NCBI GenBank assembly: GCA_013002165.1
Contig: JABDKO010000220.1
Span: 22,645 to 86,644 of the forward strand
Direction of reading: 5' to 3'
Origin: Rhodothermales bacterium
GTDB lineage: Bacteria > Bacteroidota > Rhodothermia > Rhodothermales > JABDKH01
Length of the DNA: 64,000 bases
Positions 43,061 through 52,633 of this stretch are shown here, in pieces (positions within the stretch are counted from its first letter, which is position 1; the number at the start of each line of letters is the position of its first letter). The notes under the pieces were generated by a model, which was not told where the DNA came from, made no database searches, and saw nothing but the letters and a program-made list of their open reading frames with translations. Position numbers and translations under genes: made by a program.

Positions 43061-44083
43061 CTACAAATTCAAGTTTGGAGCAATAAACTCTGTACCGAGC
43101 GAATCAATAAGCTGCAACGCGCCCATCTGTGCGGCAACTCCGATCATCGCAGCATTGTCGGTGCAAAATGCCCGTGGCGGGAAATAGAGTTTCACATTCT
43201 TTTCCTTGCAAAGTTCGAGCGCGCGTCTCTGCAGCTCGGTATTGGCGGACACACCTCCGACAATTGATGCGGAAGATACTCCAGACTTTTCGATTGCCTG
43301 ACCGAATTTCGACAAGAGCATCTCCACGACGGCTGCCTGAAAGGAGGCACAGATGTCATTCAATTTGTCTGCAACCAGTTTCTCGCGCTCGGACTCAGTG
43401 AATCGATTCAGGTAATAGAGTACCGACGTTTTGATACCTGAAAATGAATAGTCGAGACCATCGAGTTGCGTTCTGGGGAACCGGTGAAATGATGCGTCCC
43501 CGTCCGCGGCAAGTGAGTCAATTTCCGGGCCGGCGGGGTACCCGAGGCCAAGCAATTTTCCTGTTTTGTCAAAGGCTTCACCTGCCGCATCATCACGCGT
43601 CCGGCCAAGAATCTTTATGTCTCCCGCATTCCGCACGAGCACAAGCTGCGTGTGCCCACCCGACACGATGAGGCTGAGGAACGGTAGTTCAGGGCCGGCC
43701 TGTTCTATAAACGTAGAATACAGATGACCCTCGAGGTGATTCACACCATAGACCGGCAGTCCCAGCGCGTCCCCGAATCCCCGGGCGAAGCTGGTTCCTA
43801 CGATAAGTGAACCGGGAAGGCCAGGGCCTCTCGTTACAGCGATTGCCTCGAGGTCTTCTGCACGGACCGATGCTTCTGCTAACGCAGTCTCGACAGTTCG
43901 CGTTACGAGCCTCAGGTGTGCCCGGGAAGCTATTTCGGGTACAACGCCTCCGAATGCCTCATGCCTGGTCTGAGAGGCAACGACTGTTGACAGAATAGAC
44001 CGACCCCTCAGGACCGCGACGGCCATATCGTCGCAGGAACTCTCAATTGCCAGGATCAGTCGTTGTTCGATGCCGGTTTCCAA
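43061..44083 (-). CDS. tsaD: tRNA N6-adenosine threonylcarbamoyltransferase
   Basis: A 340-residue Kae1/TsaD protein with the ASKHA fold. Iron-binding His residues are in VNHLEGH (H116, H120); other blocks are AIESSCDDM, TRGPGLPGSLIVG, SLIVSGGHTQLVLV and the late AMIGVAA with the metal-site Asp in CTDNAAM. With TsaB and TsaE it installs the t6A modification at A37 of ANN-decoding tRNAs. It is the first gene of the tsaD/chorismate mutase/mltG unit. Confidence 0.96.
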   Translation of the reverse strand: METGIEQRLILAIESSCDDMAVAVLRGRSILSTVVASQTRHEAFGGVVPEIASRAHLRLVTRTVETALAEASVRAEDLEAIAVTRGPGLPGSLIVGTSFARGFGDALGLPVYGVNHLEGHLYSTFIEQAGPELPFLSLIVSGGHTQLVLVRNAGDIKILGRTRDDAAGEAFDKTGKLLGLGYPAGPEIDSLAADGDASFHRFPRTQLDGLDYSFSGIKTSVLYYLNRFTESEREKLVADKLNDICASFQAAVVEMLLSKFGQAIEKSGVSSASIVGGVSANTELQRRALELCKEKNVKLYFPPRAFCTDNAAMIGVAAQMGALQLIDSLGTEFIAPNLNL

Positions 44084-44246
44084 TTATCTATACTAATTCC
44101 ATGATGATCGCGTTAACCACTGAAATATGCCTTGTTCGAGACATCGAAATATGCAATTTTGGGAGAACAAAGCAGATATTAACCTGTTTTATTCCATCCG
44201 CCGATAAAGTACCTTGTCGTGGCGGAATTATTTCCATGAGGATTGT

Positions 44247-44732
44247 ATGCGCATAGGATTACTAAGTGTCTGTCTGGTTGCTCTTCTGAGTATTTCGACG
44301 CCAGCGGAAGGCCAGCTTCGAACCGATGCTGCGGTAGAAAGTCCGGCTCGATTGTACGACAATGGAGGCGGCAACGTCCTGTTGAACACGGTCTTCAATC
44401 CGCGTTATTTCTCTATGGGACACTCACTCGAGTTTACAGCTGGTGGTGGTGGCGGGTACAGCTCTTCGCTGGCTATGTACACCAACTCACTCATGTGGAA
44501 TTTTTCGGACAAGCTTGCAGCACGGGCTGATATCAGTGTCGCATACTCACCCTTCTCCAATGGTCCTCAGGGCTTTGGTGGCGTTGGGAATTATTCTTCG
44601 GGGTCACGGGTGTTCTTGCGGAATGCTCAGGTTGCATACTCTCCATCAGAAAACCTCCATTTCCAGGTATCGATAAATAATAGTCCCTACGGTTATTACG
44701 GCAGCCCATACGGACTCTATCGATATCGCTAA
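44247..44732 (+). CDS. Small exported hypothetical protein
   Basis: Start at ATG 44247 with Shine-Dalgarno GAGGATT just before it; upstream in-frame codons lack a signal. The 161-residue product has a signal peptide (MRIGLLSVCLVALLSIS, cleavage near AEGQ) and a Gly-rich middle (FTAGGGGGYSSSLAMYTNSL). The pattern of short alternating strands (LMWNFSDKLAARADISVAYS, VFLRNAQVAYSPSENLHFQV) suggests part of an outer membrane beta structure. It ends in Tyr/Gly/Arg. Function unknown. It is divergent from tsaD and 131 bp before the LytR_C gene. Confidence 0.75.
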   Translation: MRIGLLSVCLVALLSISTPAEGQLRTDAAVESPARLYDNGGGNVLLNTVFNPRYFSMGHSLEFTAGGGGGYSSSLAMYTNSLMWNFSDKLAARADISVAYSPFSNGPQGFGGVGNYSSGSRVFLRNAQVAYSPSENLHFQVSINNSPYGYYGSPYGLYRYR

Positions 44733-44863
44733 GAAGCAAAGCAAGATAGAATTCTGATTCCCATTCCGACTGCACCGAACCCTCTATCGAAGACGACGAC
44801 ATGTGTTGAGTCGAGCTCATGGTCGGGCTTACCCTCTGATGATGCCGGCAGGGGCTTGAAGGT

Positions 44864-45316
44864 ATGACAGCCGACCGTTCACGCTTCTCCAATCTCGGAG
44901 TAAATCTTGCGCTTCTCATTTTCGGAATTGGAGCGATAATATTACTCTACGCCCTGGCCTCACGATATCTATCTCCTAAAACGGATCCGATACGTTCAGG
45001 TCCTTCTGAACTAGTCGGGAAGATTATTCAGGTTGAGGTTAGAAATGGTTGCGGGATTTCCGGTCTGGCCGCGGATGCAACTTCATTCTTGCGTCGAAAA
45101 GGCTTCGACGTCGTTGAGGTAGGCGACTACACTCATTTTGACGTTGAAGAGTCAATCGTGATAGACCGAATCGGTGATCTGGCTTCAGCGAAAAAAGTTG
45201 CTGCGGCCCTGGGTCTCCCGGAGGACCGGGTCATACAGGAGATCCGACAGGATTATTTTCTGGATGCCAGCATTATTATTGGCAGAGATTACGAATTAAT
45301 GCGTCCCTACAAATAA
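44864..45316 (+). CDS. LytR C-terminal domain protein
   Basis: A 150-residue protein with one N-terminal membrane helix (NLALLIFGIGAIILLYAL) and an exported LytR_C domain (IIQVEVRNGCGISGLAADAT, GFDVVEVGDYTHFD, DASIIIGRDYELM). The domain occurs at the end of LytR-CpsA-Psr proteins; stand-alone membrane-anchored versions directly upstream of rsfS are common in this bacterial group. Its role, perhaps in the cell wall, is not established. It is in a unit with rsfS (28 bp gap). Confidence 0.85.
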   Translation: MTADRSRFSNLGVNLALLIFGIGAIILLYALASRYLSPKTDPIRSGPSELVGKIIQVEVRNGCGISGLAADATSFLRRKGFDVVEVGDYTHFDVEESIVIDRIGDLASAKKVAAALGLPEDRVIQEIRQDYFLDASIIIGRDYELMRPYK

Positions 45317-45344
45317 GCTTGACAGGAAACTATAATGAGGTTTA

Positions 45345-45791
45345 ATGACGAAAGGCATTAATGTTCAACGAGAAGTCGACAGCGCGATAGACACAAAGCG
45401 CGAAAATACAGATCAACTCGCACGGCTGATCATCAGTGCGGCGCTCGAAAAGAAGGCAACAAATATTGCCATTATGGAGATGCGGGAAGTGAGCGGGGTC
45501 GCTGACTACTTCATCATATGTACAGGAGGCTCAGAGCAGCAGATCCGTGCAATCTGCGACGAAATACGACACCAGGCCAAGGAAACGCTTCGCGAGATTC
45601 CCTGGCAGAAGGAAGGTGAATCTCATTACTCATGGGTCGTACTGGATTATGTGGATGTGGTTGTTCACATAATGAATCCTGAGAAACGCGGATACTATCA
45701 ACTCGAGAGACTCTGGGGTGATGCAAATATTGAGTACATCGACGACGACAGTGTCGCTCCAGACATCCAACTATTCAGCAACATTGATTAG
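45345..45791 (+). CDS. rsfS: Ribosome silencing factor RsfS (Iojap family)
   Basis: A 148-residue RsfS protein. The core reads KKATNIAIMEMREVSGVADY then FIICTGGSEQQIRAICDEI and SHYSWVVLDYVDVVVHIMNP, the standard family blocks. It binds uL14 on the large subunit and blocks subunit joining in stationary phase. The first 25 residues precede the usual start of the family, so a later start is possible. It lies between the LytR_C gene and a small lipoprotein gene. Confidence 0.93.
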   Translation: MTKGINVQREVDSAIDTKRENTDQLARLIISAALEKKATNIAIMEMREVSGVADYFIICTGGSEQQIRAICDEIRHQAKETLREIPWQKEGESHYSWVVLDYVDVVVHIMNPEKRGYYQLERLWGDANIEYIDDDSVAPDIQLFSNID

Positions 45792-45816
45792 CGCTCACGT
45801 GCTCCGTGAAAACACT

Positions 45817-46317
45817 ATGCACAGTTCCATATACGCAGTGCTCCTGTTTGCATTCCTGTTCGCTGGATGCAGCGCCTCGCGCGAGTCGACCGTAACAGTT
45901 GACGAACAGTATGGCCATCGGTACGACGGTAAATCACCCGATGGCAGGGAAACGCATGTCATTCTACAGGCGGATTCGGGCGAGGAGTACGCCATCCATC
46001 CTGCGGTATTCGACACTGTCCACGTGCGACCCCAGGAGATGGACACACCTCAGGATTCTGCTGTAAAAGTAGAGTTATTGATCAAGGGCTCTTTTCCGGA
46101 TTCATGTACGCGTCTGCATGCTTTGACTCAGGAGCGCTCCGGTAACATCGTTAACATATCTCTTGACATGCGTCGCCCAAGGTCGGCCATTTGCGCCAGT
46201 GTCGTCCGTCCGTACAGATTCTACATGGAACTTGAAGGCGACTACGCAGCGGGGAACTATACAATCAAGCTTAACGAAGCGGTCAGGACGTTCACGATTC
46301 GGTCTCTGGACTCTTAA
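45817..46317 (+). CDS. Small lipoprotein of unknown function
   Basis: Start at ATG 45817, which opens a lipoprotein signal with lipobox FAGC; the frame also extends upstream inside rsfS, where it is not signal-like. The 166-residue product has an acidic linker and then a compact beta domain: VKVELLIKGSFPDSCTRLHA, GNIVNISLDMRRP, ICASVVRPYRFYMEL and GNYTIKLNEAVRTFTI. Two Cys (in PDSCTRLHA and AICASVVR) could form a disulfide. The domain looks like a known repeated sort of secreted beta sandwich but I cannot name it. It lies 25 bp after rsfS. Confidence 0.78.
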   Translation: MHSSIYAVLLFAFLFAGCSASRESTVTVDEQYGHRYDGKSPDGRETHVILQADSGEEYAIHPAVFDTVHVRPQEMDTPQDSAVKVELLIKGSFPDSCTRLHALTQERSGNIVNISLDMRRPRSAICASVVRPYRFYMELEGDYAAGNYTIKLNEAVRTFTIRSLDS

Positions 46318-46324
46318 GTTGAGA

Positions 46325-46351
46325 CTGCAAGTCATCATTGCAGACGTTTTT
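46325..46351 (+). terminator. Weak intrinsic terminator after the rsfS/lipoprotein unit
   Basis: CTGCAA (46325-46330) and TTGCAG (46338-46343) form a 6-bp stem with a 7-nt loop, followed after ACG by five T. It lies 7 bp after the stop codon. The short stem keeps confidence moderate. Confidence 0.55.
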
Positions 46352-46490
46352 ACCCGGGCTGGACACTGTATCGCAATATTCCAGTGACACAAATGTGATG
46401 ATCTGGATAGCCGGAGATCGCATTTTATACGGTTCTTGAAAACGCCGATACTCGAGGTTTCCCACCGGCAGTATCTATCCCATCAACTCC

Positions 46491-47363
46491 ATGTTTTTTG
46501 CGGCTATTCAGCATTCAATAAAAAAAGCACTACCCGGCCTGCTTGCTATAGGTTGCCTTATTGTTTTTCCTGCATCGCTTCTAATGAATCAGGCTGGTGC
46601 TCCTGCTATGCGAACCGGAGCTCCGGGTGATGGCGATGGAACACCGGGTAACAGTGGCTCGTGTGCGGACGCTGGTTGTCACAACACGTATCCCGTCAAT
46701 TCCGGAATCGGGTCTGTCACAATCGATGCACCTGCAGAGTTTCTCGCCGGGGTACCCCTTGAGTTCATGGTGTCAGTGGAAGACACTTCACGGTTCCGGT
46801 TCGGGTTCCAGACCACGATAAAAACTGCAGCTGCAGAAAACGTCGGAACGTTCGAGCTGATCGATTCAAACACGAGGTTTGCGACCGGCAATTCAAACTA
46901 TGTAACACACACTCTGGCGAACAGCAACGCACAGTGGACAGTCCGCTGGACGCCCCCCGCCGAGCTGACGGAAGATGTAACCATCTACGCTGGTGGAAAC
47001 GCGGCGGATGGCAGATTTACGCCGGCAAGCGACTATACCTATGAGACGGAAGTGTTACTCCAGTTCGCACAGCCCTCCGGCATCGATGATCAAGATGATC
47101 CTGCTTCATCTCCTCGGCTTGAGGCCTTTCCAAACCCGGCTTCGTCGATTGTTTCACTGGTATTCGAATCAGGTCAGGAGAATGATGCGCGACTGCAAGT
47201 ATTTGATCTGCTTGGCAAGATTGTATACGAGGCGCCATCCGGACCAATAGCATCGGGACAAACGATCGATGTGAACGTCACGAACTTTCCTGCCGGAGTG
47301 TATATCGGCAAGCTGATCGTCGGAACACGGTCGATATCGACAACTTTTTCAGTCGTGAAATAG
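46491..47363 (+). CDS. Choice-of-anchor V protein with type IX secretion sorting domain
   Basis: A 290-residue exported protein. After a signal (LAIGCLIVFPASLLMNQAGA) comes the choice-of-anchor V pattern GAPGDGDGTPGNSGSCADAG followed by CHNTYPVNSGIGSV, then a Reelin-like beta domain (about 75-195, GFQTTIKTAAAENVGTFELI). The C-terminus (about 208-290) is a T9SS type A sorting domain: LEAFPNPASSIVSLVFES, VFDLLGKIV, FPAGVYIGKLIVG. It should be moved across the outer membrane by the type IX machinery and fixed to or released from the surface. Its presence implies that the genome encodes a type IX system. CADAGCH is a CX4CH arrangement whose meaning (heme or metal) is open. Confidence 0.88.
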   Translation: MFFAAIQHSIKKALPGLLAIGCLIVFPASLLMNQAGAPAMRTGAPGDGDGTPGNSGSCADAGCHNTYPVNSGIGSVTIDAPAEFLAGVPLEFMVSVEDTSRFRFGFQTTIKTAAAENVGTFELIDSNTRFATGNSNYVTHTLANSNAQWTVRWTPPAELTEDVTIYAGGNAADGRFTPASDYTYETEVLLQFAQPSGIDDQDDPASSPRLEAFPNPASSIVSLVFESGQENDARLQVFDLLGKIVYEAPSGPIASGQTIDVNVTNFPAGVYIGKLIVGTRSISTTFSVVK

Positions 47364-47376
47364 GGGACCGGTACTT

Positions 47377-50223
47377 CTACTCGGATCCCGAAGTGTCCGG
47401 TGGCTCCTGCCTTTCGTACTCCTGTCTCATTTCTTCAGCTGATGAGCGGAGCGATGGATCGTCTACTACATCCGCTAACCTGTTCGTGAAATCAGCCGCC
47501 GCTTCAAAGTCACCAGTTTCCAGGTAGATACTCCTCAGGTACTGCGCAAAAGGAATGGCGTAATTGAGCTCATTGCGCGTAGAAGAACTTTCAAGGAGAT
47601 TAATGACGATCGGTTCAGATTTTCTCATTATCTCGACAGCCGTTTCCATCTCGCCAATTTCCTGGTACCCTCGCGACAGCAGCAGGTACGATCTTTCGTC
47701 TGCAGGAATGGTCTCCAGCGGGACGTTTGTCATGATCGTGTCAAGTAGCTCTCGGGCAATGTCCGGACGCCCCTTACGGGCAGAAACGGTTGCCGCATGG
47801 GAGTACACGTTCCGATAATTGTCCAGCATGTTGCGAATGTTGTCGTCGAAGTACACATCCGGATCATCAATGCCACGGAACCGGAAATTCAGCAGACGGC
47901 TGGCAACAAGCTCGGGATCGATGCGACCCAGACCTCCATCTTCATTCTTGATGGGAACGACACGGAATGCCTGGCCCTCCATCTGGAAAAACTCCTGTGT
48001 GTCCAGTTGCCCGGATGGGCTTACCGTGACGGCAAAGTAAACTGGTCGCTCCCAGTCATTGCGCGCGTTGGTCACCAGGATGTCAAGGACTACCTGATCG
48101 GCGGCGTACAGGAGGTTGAATTCCTCACTGAAAGGGTAGGGGCGTCCCTCAAGGCGCCAGACCATTCTGTCGAGGATCTTTGACGAGTCCGCGGTTGTGT
48201 GCAGCAGCTCTGATACGATCTTGTTCTTATTGACCGGCAACTGAATTTCTCTCGGATCCCATCGACTGATCGATAACGTCTCAATATTATCATCTGGCAT
48301 ACTGATAGGGAGCGGCTCGGAGTCTCTCGACGCCTGGTACTTCAGCTGGCGGACATACCACGGAGTGTTGAGCAGCGACAAGTTTGCAACACGTACATCC
48401 TGACGTACTTGCTCTACTTCCTGAAGATACCAGAGCGGGAAGGTATCGTTGTCGCCATTCGTAAAGAGGATGCCGTCCTCTGCAACGCTCGATAGCATAT
48501 TGTACGCATAGTCCGGCGCGACATAACGCCCCGAGCGATCGTGGTCATCGTAGTTAACGACCAGCATCAGACCGGGAACGAGTACAAAGGCAGCCGCAGC
48601 CGCAGCGATCACAGCCGTCTTGCGAGCCTCCCAGTCCCTTTTGTCGCCAAAGATCATCTCGGCGATGCCGCTGGCCCCAATGCCGATCCACAAACTGAAT
48701 GCGAAGAAGCTGGCGACGTATGCGTAGTCGCGCTCGCGCGGCTGGTTTGGAGTCTGATTCAGGTACAGAATTATCCCAATGCCGGAGACAAAGAATAAAA
48801 TGCCAACGGCGAATGCCCGTCGCCAATCCTTGCGGACATGATACAGGAATCCAAACAGTCCAAGCAGTAGTGGAAGCCCGTAGTAGGCGTTCCGGCTGGC
48901 CTCTTCGCTCGGCGTCTGGAAAAAGTATGGTGCCTCACCCGGCAGTCCGATAATGGAGGGAGCATCCTGAACATCACTGGCCCGCCCGATGAAGTTCCAA
49001 CCGAAATAACGGAAGTACATGTGGCCAATCTGGTACTGCCAGAAAAAGTCCAAGTCCGAATCATAATTTCGGTACACGCGCCAGTGCGCCGGGTCCTGCG
49101 AGTGTCTTCTCGGAAAGGAAGTCTCGTCATTAAGATTGACCTGTCCAGTCGAGTTGTCAAACGTATTACCGGAGAGAAGTGGCGTGGCGCCGTACTGTTC
49201 GCGTTTCAGGTAGGAAACAATAGCTTCGGTAGTCTCCGGATCATTTTCGTCAATGGGCGGATCGGCCGCACTGCGGATAAAGATCAATGCGTAGGTTGAA
49301 TATCCAATCAGTACCATCGCGAGGCACACTGCGATAATGTTCAAGGCAGGCAATTTGCGCCGCTGCGTGTAGTAGATCGAAAAAACGAGGAGTCCTACAA
49401 TCACAAAGACGAAAAGAAGCGGTGAGCCGCTCTTTCCGGCAACGTCCGGCAGTATCTGGATTACACCGGGATAGACCATTCCAAAGGCGACAGATGCCAC
49501 CAGGCCCGTGAGCGTTATGCCGGTGATCGTTTTTGAGAGATCCTGATCTTCTTTTTCAAACTCGTTGTAGTAGACAATGAGAGCAATGAAGAAAACAGCG
49601 AGCAGGTTGAGCAGGTGGACCCCGATCGCAAGCCCGAACATATAGGCGATCAGCACGAGGTACCTGTTAGCTGTCAGCCCGAACGGATGATGGCCGCCGG
49701 CTAGTAGCATTTCTTCGCGTCGGGCAAGTACTCGCCACCTGAGAATGAGCCACACAACAACCGCCGTGAATAGCATCGACAGGCCGTAGACCTCGGCTTC
49801 CACCGCGTTGAACCAGAAGGAATCAGTTACTGTAAAGGTGCACGCCCCGATAACACCACCAATGAGCGCAATAACAGTTGATCCGGTGTTCTGTCCTTGA
49901 TCTTCCTCAGACTCTTGCCAGATTCGAACCAGCTGCACAATGATGAGATGTGTGAGAACGACGGTCATCGCACTCGCAAGAACCGACACCATGTTTACAG
50001 AGAGTGCAACGTATGCTGCAGGAACGAACATGGATATAAAGCGCCCAATCAGCATATAGAATGGTGCCCCGGGCGGGTGCGAAACCTGTAGCCTGTTCGC
50101 GATGGCGATAAATTCACCCGAGTCCCAAAACGAAGTGGTGGGAGCGACGGTGAGGGCGTAAATGATAAAAGCGTACGCAAAGACGACAGCCGCTACGATT
50201 TTCTCGACTCTATTCCAGTTCAT
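47377..50223 (-). CDS. DUF2723 multi-pass membrane protein (GT-C-like)
   Basis: A 948-residue protein. The DUF2723 N-terminal part starts with VFAYAFIIYALTVAPTTSFW then DSGEFIAIANRLQVSHPPGA, which resembles the Asp-containing loop of GT-C glycosyltransferases and O-mannosyltransferases. About 12-14 membrane helices fill residues 1-560. A soluble C-terminal part follows (about 590-948) with a TPR-like end (AELLxx-type helices around PDIARELLDTIMTN and EIGEMETAVEIMRKS). A role in transferring sugars to secreted proteins is inferred; type IX cargo proteins are often glycosylated in this group. It faces the type IX cargo gene tail-to-tail across 13 bp. Confidence 0.88.
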   Translation of the reverse strand: MNWNRVEKIVAAVVFAYAFIIYALTVAPTTSFWDSGEFIAIANRLQVSHPPGAPFYMLIGRFISMFVPAAYVALSVNMVSVLASAMTVVLTHLIIVQLVRIWQESEEDQGQNTGSTVIALIGGVIGACTFTVTDSFWFNAVEAEVYGLSMLFTAVVVWLILRWRVLARREEMLLAGGHHPFGLTANRYLVLIAYMFGLAIGVHLLNLLAVFFIALIVYYNEFEKEDQDLSKTITGITLTGLVASVAFGMVYPGVIQILPDVAGKSGSPLLFVFVIVGLLVFSIYYTQRRKLPALNIIAVCLAMVLIGYSTYALIFIRSAADPPIDENDPETTEAIVSYLKREQYGATPLLSGNTFDNSTGQVNLNDETSFPRRHSQDPAHWRVYRNYDSDLDFFWQYQIGHMYFRYFGWNFIGRASDVQDAPSIIGLPGEAPYFFQTPSEEASRNAYYGLPLLLGLFGFLYHVRKDWRRAFAVGILFFVSGIGIILYLNQTPNQPRERDYAYVASFFAFSLWIGIGASGIAEMIFGDKRDWEARKTAVIAAAAAAFVLVPGLMLVVNYDDHDRSGRYVAPDYAYNMLSSVAEDGILFTNGDNDTFPLWYLQEVEQVRQDVRVANLSLLNTPWYVRQLKYQASRDSEPLPISMPDDNIETLSISRWDPREIQLPVNKNKIVSELLHTTADSSKILDRMVWRLEGRPYPFSEEFNLLYAADQVVLDILVTNARNDWERPVYFAVTVSPSGQLDTQEFFQMEGQAFRVVPIKNEDGGLGRIDPELVASRLLNFRFRGIDDPDVYFDDNIRNMLDNYRNVYSHAATVSARKGRPDIARELLDTIMTNVPLETIPADERSYLLLSRGYQEIGEMETAVEIMRKSEPIVINLLESSSTRNELNYAIPFAQYLRSIYLETGDFEAAADFTNRLADVVDDPSLRSSAEEMRQEYERQEPPDTSGSE

Positions 50224-50400
50224 TTACGCAGTCTGTAAAGGTTGACATTTGATACCGGCACGAACAGATTGCCTGGCGGCAATACAGGATCTTGCACAAT
50301 TACACGATTTTTGCTGCCCGATCTGAAGCATAAACGCACATAATAGCAAGAAATTATACTCCAATCCCCTCTGTATGAACGTATTTGCGCAGTCTTGAAC

Positions 50401-51072
50401 CTATTGGTCCTGTCCTTCGACGACCAGCACGATCTCGCCTTTAACGCGAGGACGAGACTCAAGAGTCTCCAGGACGTCCCGAATCGTGCCTCGAAGATAT
50501 TCCTCAAATTTCTTGCTGATCTCCCGAGCAACAACCACGCGCCTGTCATCGCCTGCGTATTCGGACAGCTTGTGCAGGGTTTTGACTATCCGGTGCGGAG
50601 ATTCGAAGGCAACAGTCGTCTCCCTGCGCTCAGCCATGGCTCGGATTCGAGTCTGCCTGCCTTTCTTTTGCGGAAGGAAACCATCAAAATGGAATTTGTC
50701 GATGGCGAGTCCACTACCAACCAGTGCAGTAATGGCCGAACTCGCACCCGGCAGCACCGTGTATTCGATCTCCTGGTCAATCACTGCCTGTAACAGGCGG
50801 TACCCGGGGTCCGAGATGAGGGGCATTCCAGCGTCAGAGATCAAGGCCACGTCCTCACCTTGTTCAAGGCGCTGAATCAGCTGACGGGTTCGTTCCTTTT
50901 CATTATGGTCGTGATAGCTGATGCGCGGCGTGTCAATCCCATAGTGTCCCAACAGCTTCGATGAGGTCCGCGTATCTTCGCATGCGATTACCGCGACGGA
51001 TTTCAAGATCTCCAGAGCGCGTATTGTGATGTCTCCCAGATTTCCTATGGGTGTCGGAACGATGTAGAGCAT
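50401..51072 (-). CDS. rsmI: 16S rRNA 2'-O-methyltransferase (C1402)
   Basis: A 223-residue tetrapyrrole-methylase-fold enzyme with the RsmI blocks LYIVPTPIGNLGDIT, ACEDTRTSSKLLGHYGI, ALISDAGMPLISDPGYRLL and VVAREISKKFEEYLRGT. It methylates the ribose of C1402 in 16S rRNA using SAM. Its start codon directly adjoins the stop of the LptF/G gene upstream, so the two are co-transcribed. It is somewhat shorter than E. coli RsmI at the C-terminus, as is usual outside proteobacteria. Confidence 0.95.
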   Translation of the reverse strand: MLYIVPTPIGNLGDITIRALEILKSVAVIACEDTRTSSKLLGHYGIDTPRISYHDHNEKERTRQLIQRLEQGEDVALISDAGMPLISDPGYRLLQAVIDQEIEYTVLPGASSAITALVGSGLAIDKFHFDGFLPQKKGRQTRIRAMAERRETTVAFESPHRIVKTLHKLSEYAGDDRRVVVAREISKKFEEYLRGTIRDVLETLESRPRVKGEIVLVVEGQDQ

Positions 51073-52542
51073 CTACGAAGACCTTCCTGACACGCGGGAA
51101 ATGAAATTACGTAACACGGGGCCCGTGGCTGAAGCATCGGTTGAGACCCGGATTGTAAAGTAGAGTGCAATCAACAGCGTCACGATGTTAGCCATCCACA
51201 TACCGACCCATGGTTCAAGCAGCCCTCTGTCGGCGAGCTTTTCCCCCTGGACTAGCGCAACCCAGTGGAATAGAAAAATTCCGACGGCTAGAACTGCGGC
51301 GGTGCCGAGACCTCCGCGGCGTATAGCAAGACCGAGCGGGGCACCTATCAGCATAAACACGAAACACGCAAGGGCAATCGAATACTTCTTTTGGATCTCC
51401 ACCGAAAACCGATCTGCGCGTTCAAGCTGCGATCTTACAATTCGGCCACTGTTCTCAGCTTTGGATTTTATGGCACGGCCGTTCTGCGCAGCCCTGAACA
51501 GTGAAGCTTCTACCATGGCTGGTCCAGCATCGGCAAGGATGTGGGGATAAAGGGTTACTGCCGGAACACGAGAACTGTCTGAAGAGTCGGCCCGAAATTC
51601 CGTTTCGACACTTGAGCGGTCGGTCCGGTTTTCAGTCCGGTAAAGCGCGAGGTCAGACACCATGTCGTAAAGCTCTTCCGACTTCCGGGTGGCATTCTGA
51701 CGGAGGGAATCGACGAGGTGAACCATCTCGGTAGTGCGCATGGTCCGATCGGATCTTCTGCCCTGAGTCGGATTGCTTCGTTCGAAGATGAAGTCCGAGA
51801 TATCCAGGCTCAACCGGTGCCGCGCAAATGTGAGACGCTCATACCGATCAACACCGGATCCTTCATAGTTGTCGGAACGCCGGTGAAGCTCGCCATCTTC
51901 GAGTACGATGTTTATTGTCGAGCCACCCGGTCCTGTTTCAATGTGTCCGCTGGATGCTTTGATATCGACCCGCTTGCGCGATCCCTCTGAGTAATCGTAG
52001 ATGGTCACATCCTCGACGATACCCGTATCCTGGTCTATGGACTTTACGAGAATGCTATATCTGCTGACTCCCTGATAGAAGATCCCGGGTTGAAGTTCGA
52101 AGCCCGGTTTCTTCTGTCGGATATCTGTCCACAGATTCCTTGCCCTGAAGTTGGATTCAGGCAACAAAACATTGTTGAACCGAAACATGAATGCAGTGAC
52201 GATTACGCCGACGATTAACACAGGCCAGACTATTTGCGGGAAGGATGCTCCGGCTCCTTTCATCACAACGTAGGCACGCGATTCGGCAAGTCGACTAAAC
52301 GTCATCAGACTGGCTATTAGCACCGCCATTGGCACTGCCAGGACGACCATGTATGCAAGACTGTACATGACCAGTTCCACGATAGCAAAAAAGGGAAGCC
52401 CCTTTCCAACCAGGTCCGGTAGGTACTTTATCAAGAACTGCATCAGGAGAAGGAACATCAAAACACCGAGCCAGCCGAGCATAGGTCCGGGCAGCATCCG
52501 CAGGATCATGCGATGGAAATGCGTCAGTCGGAACGATTTCAT
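51073..52542 (-). CDS. LptF/LptG family lipopolysaccharide export permease
   Basis: A 489-residue YjgP/YjgQ protein: helices near the N-terminus (GWLGVLMFLLLMQFLIKYLP, LVMYSLAYMVVLAVPMAVLI), a large periplasmic beta-jellyroll domain in the middle (about 130-360) and three helices near the end (IALACFVFMLIGAPLGLAIR). Together with LptB and a partner permease it extracts LPS from the inner membrane. The form with a single long LptF/G-like gene is common in Bacteroidota relatives; I cannot say whether this is F or G. It is divergent from the MBL hydrolase gene. Confidence 0.9.
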   Translation of the reverse strand: MKSFRLTHFHRMILRMLPGPMLGWLGVLMFLLLMQFLIKYLPDLVGKGLPFFAIVELVMYSLAYMVVLAVPMAVLIASLMTFSRLAESRAYVVMKGAGASFPQIVWPVLIVGVIVTAFMFRFNNVLLPESNFRARNLWTDIRQKKPGFELQPGIFYQGVSRYSILVKSIDQDTGIVEDVTIYDYSEGSRKRVDIKASSGHIETGPGGSTINIVLEDGELHRRSDNYEGSGVDRYERLTFARHRLSLDISDFIFERSNPTQGRRSDRTMRTTEMVHLVDSLRQNATRKSEELYDMVSDLALYRTENRTDRSSVETEFRADSSDSSRVPAVTLYPHILADAGPAMVEASLFRAAQNGRAIKSKAENSGRIVRSQLERADRFSVEIQKKYSIALACFVFMLIGAPLGLAIRRGGLGTAAVLAVGIFLFHWVALVQGEKLADRGLLEPWVGMWMANIVTLLIALYFTIRVSTDASATGPVLRNFISRVSGRSS

Positions 52543-52633
52543 GTGTCAGGTGTCGATGTGTGGGCGGATCAATTTACGACTGCAGGTCGCTTTTGTGCCG
52601 TATCAATATTCACAGCCAAAATCCGGACGGGAA

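Noticed and set aside
52349..52633. Upstream extension of the MBL hydrolase frame
   Set aside because: It overlaps the start of the LptF/G gene on the other strand and is not like the family; the conserved N-terminus begins at GTG 52634.
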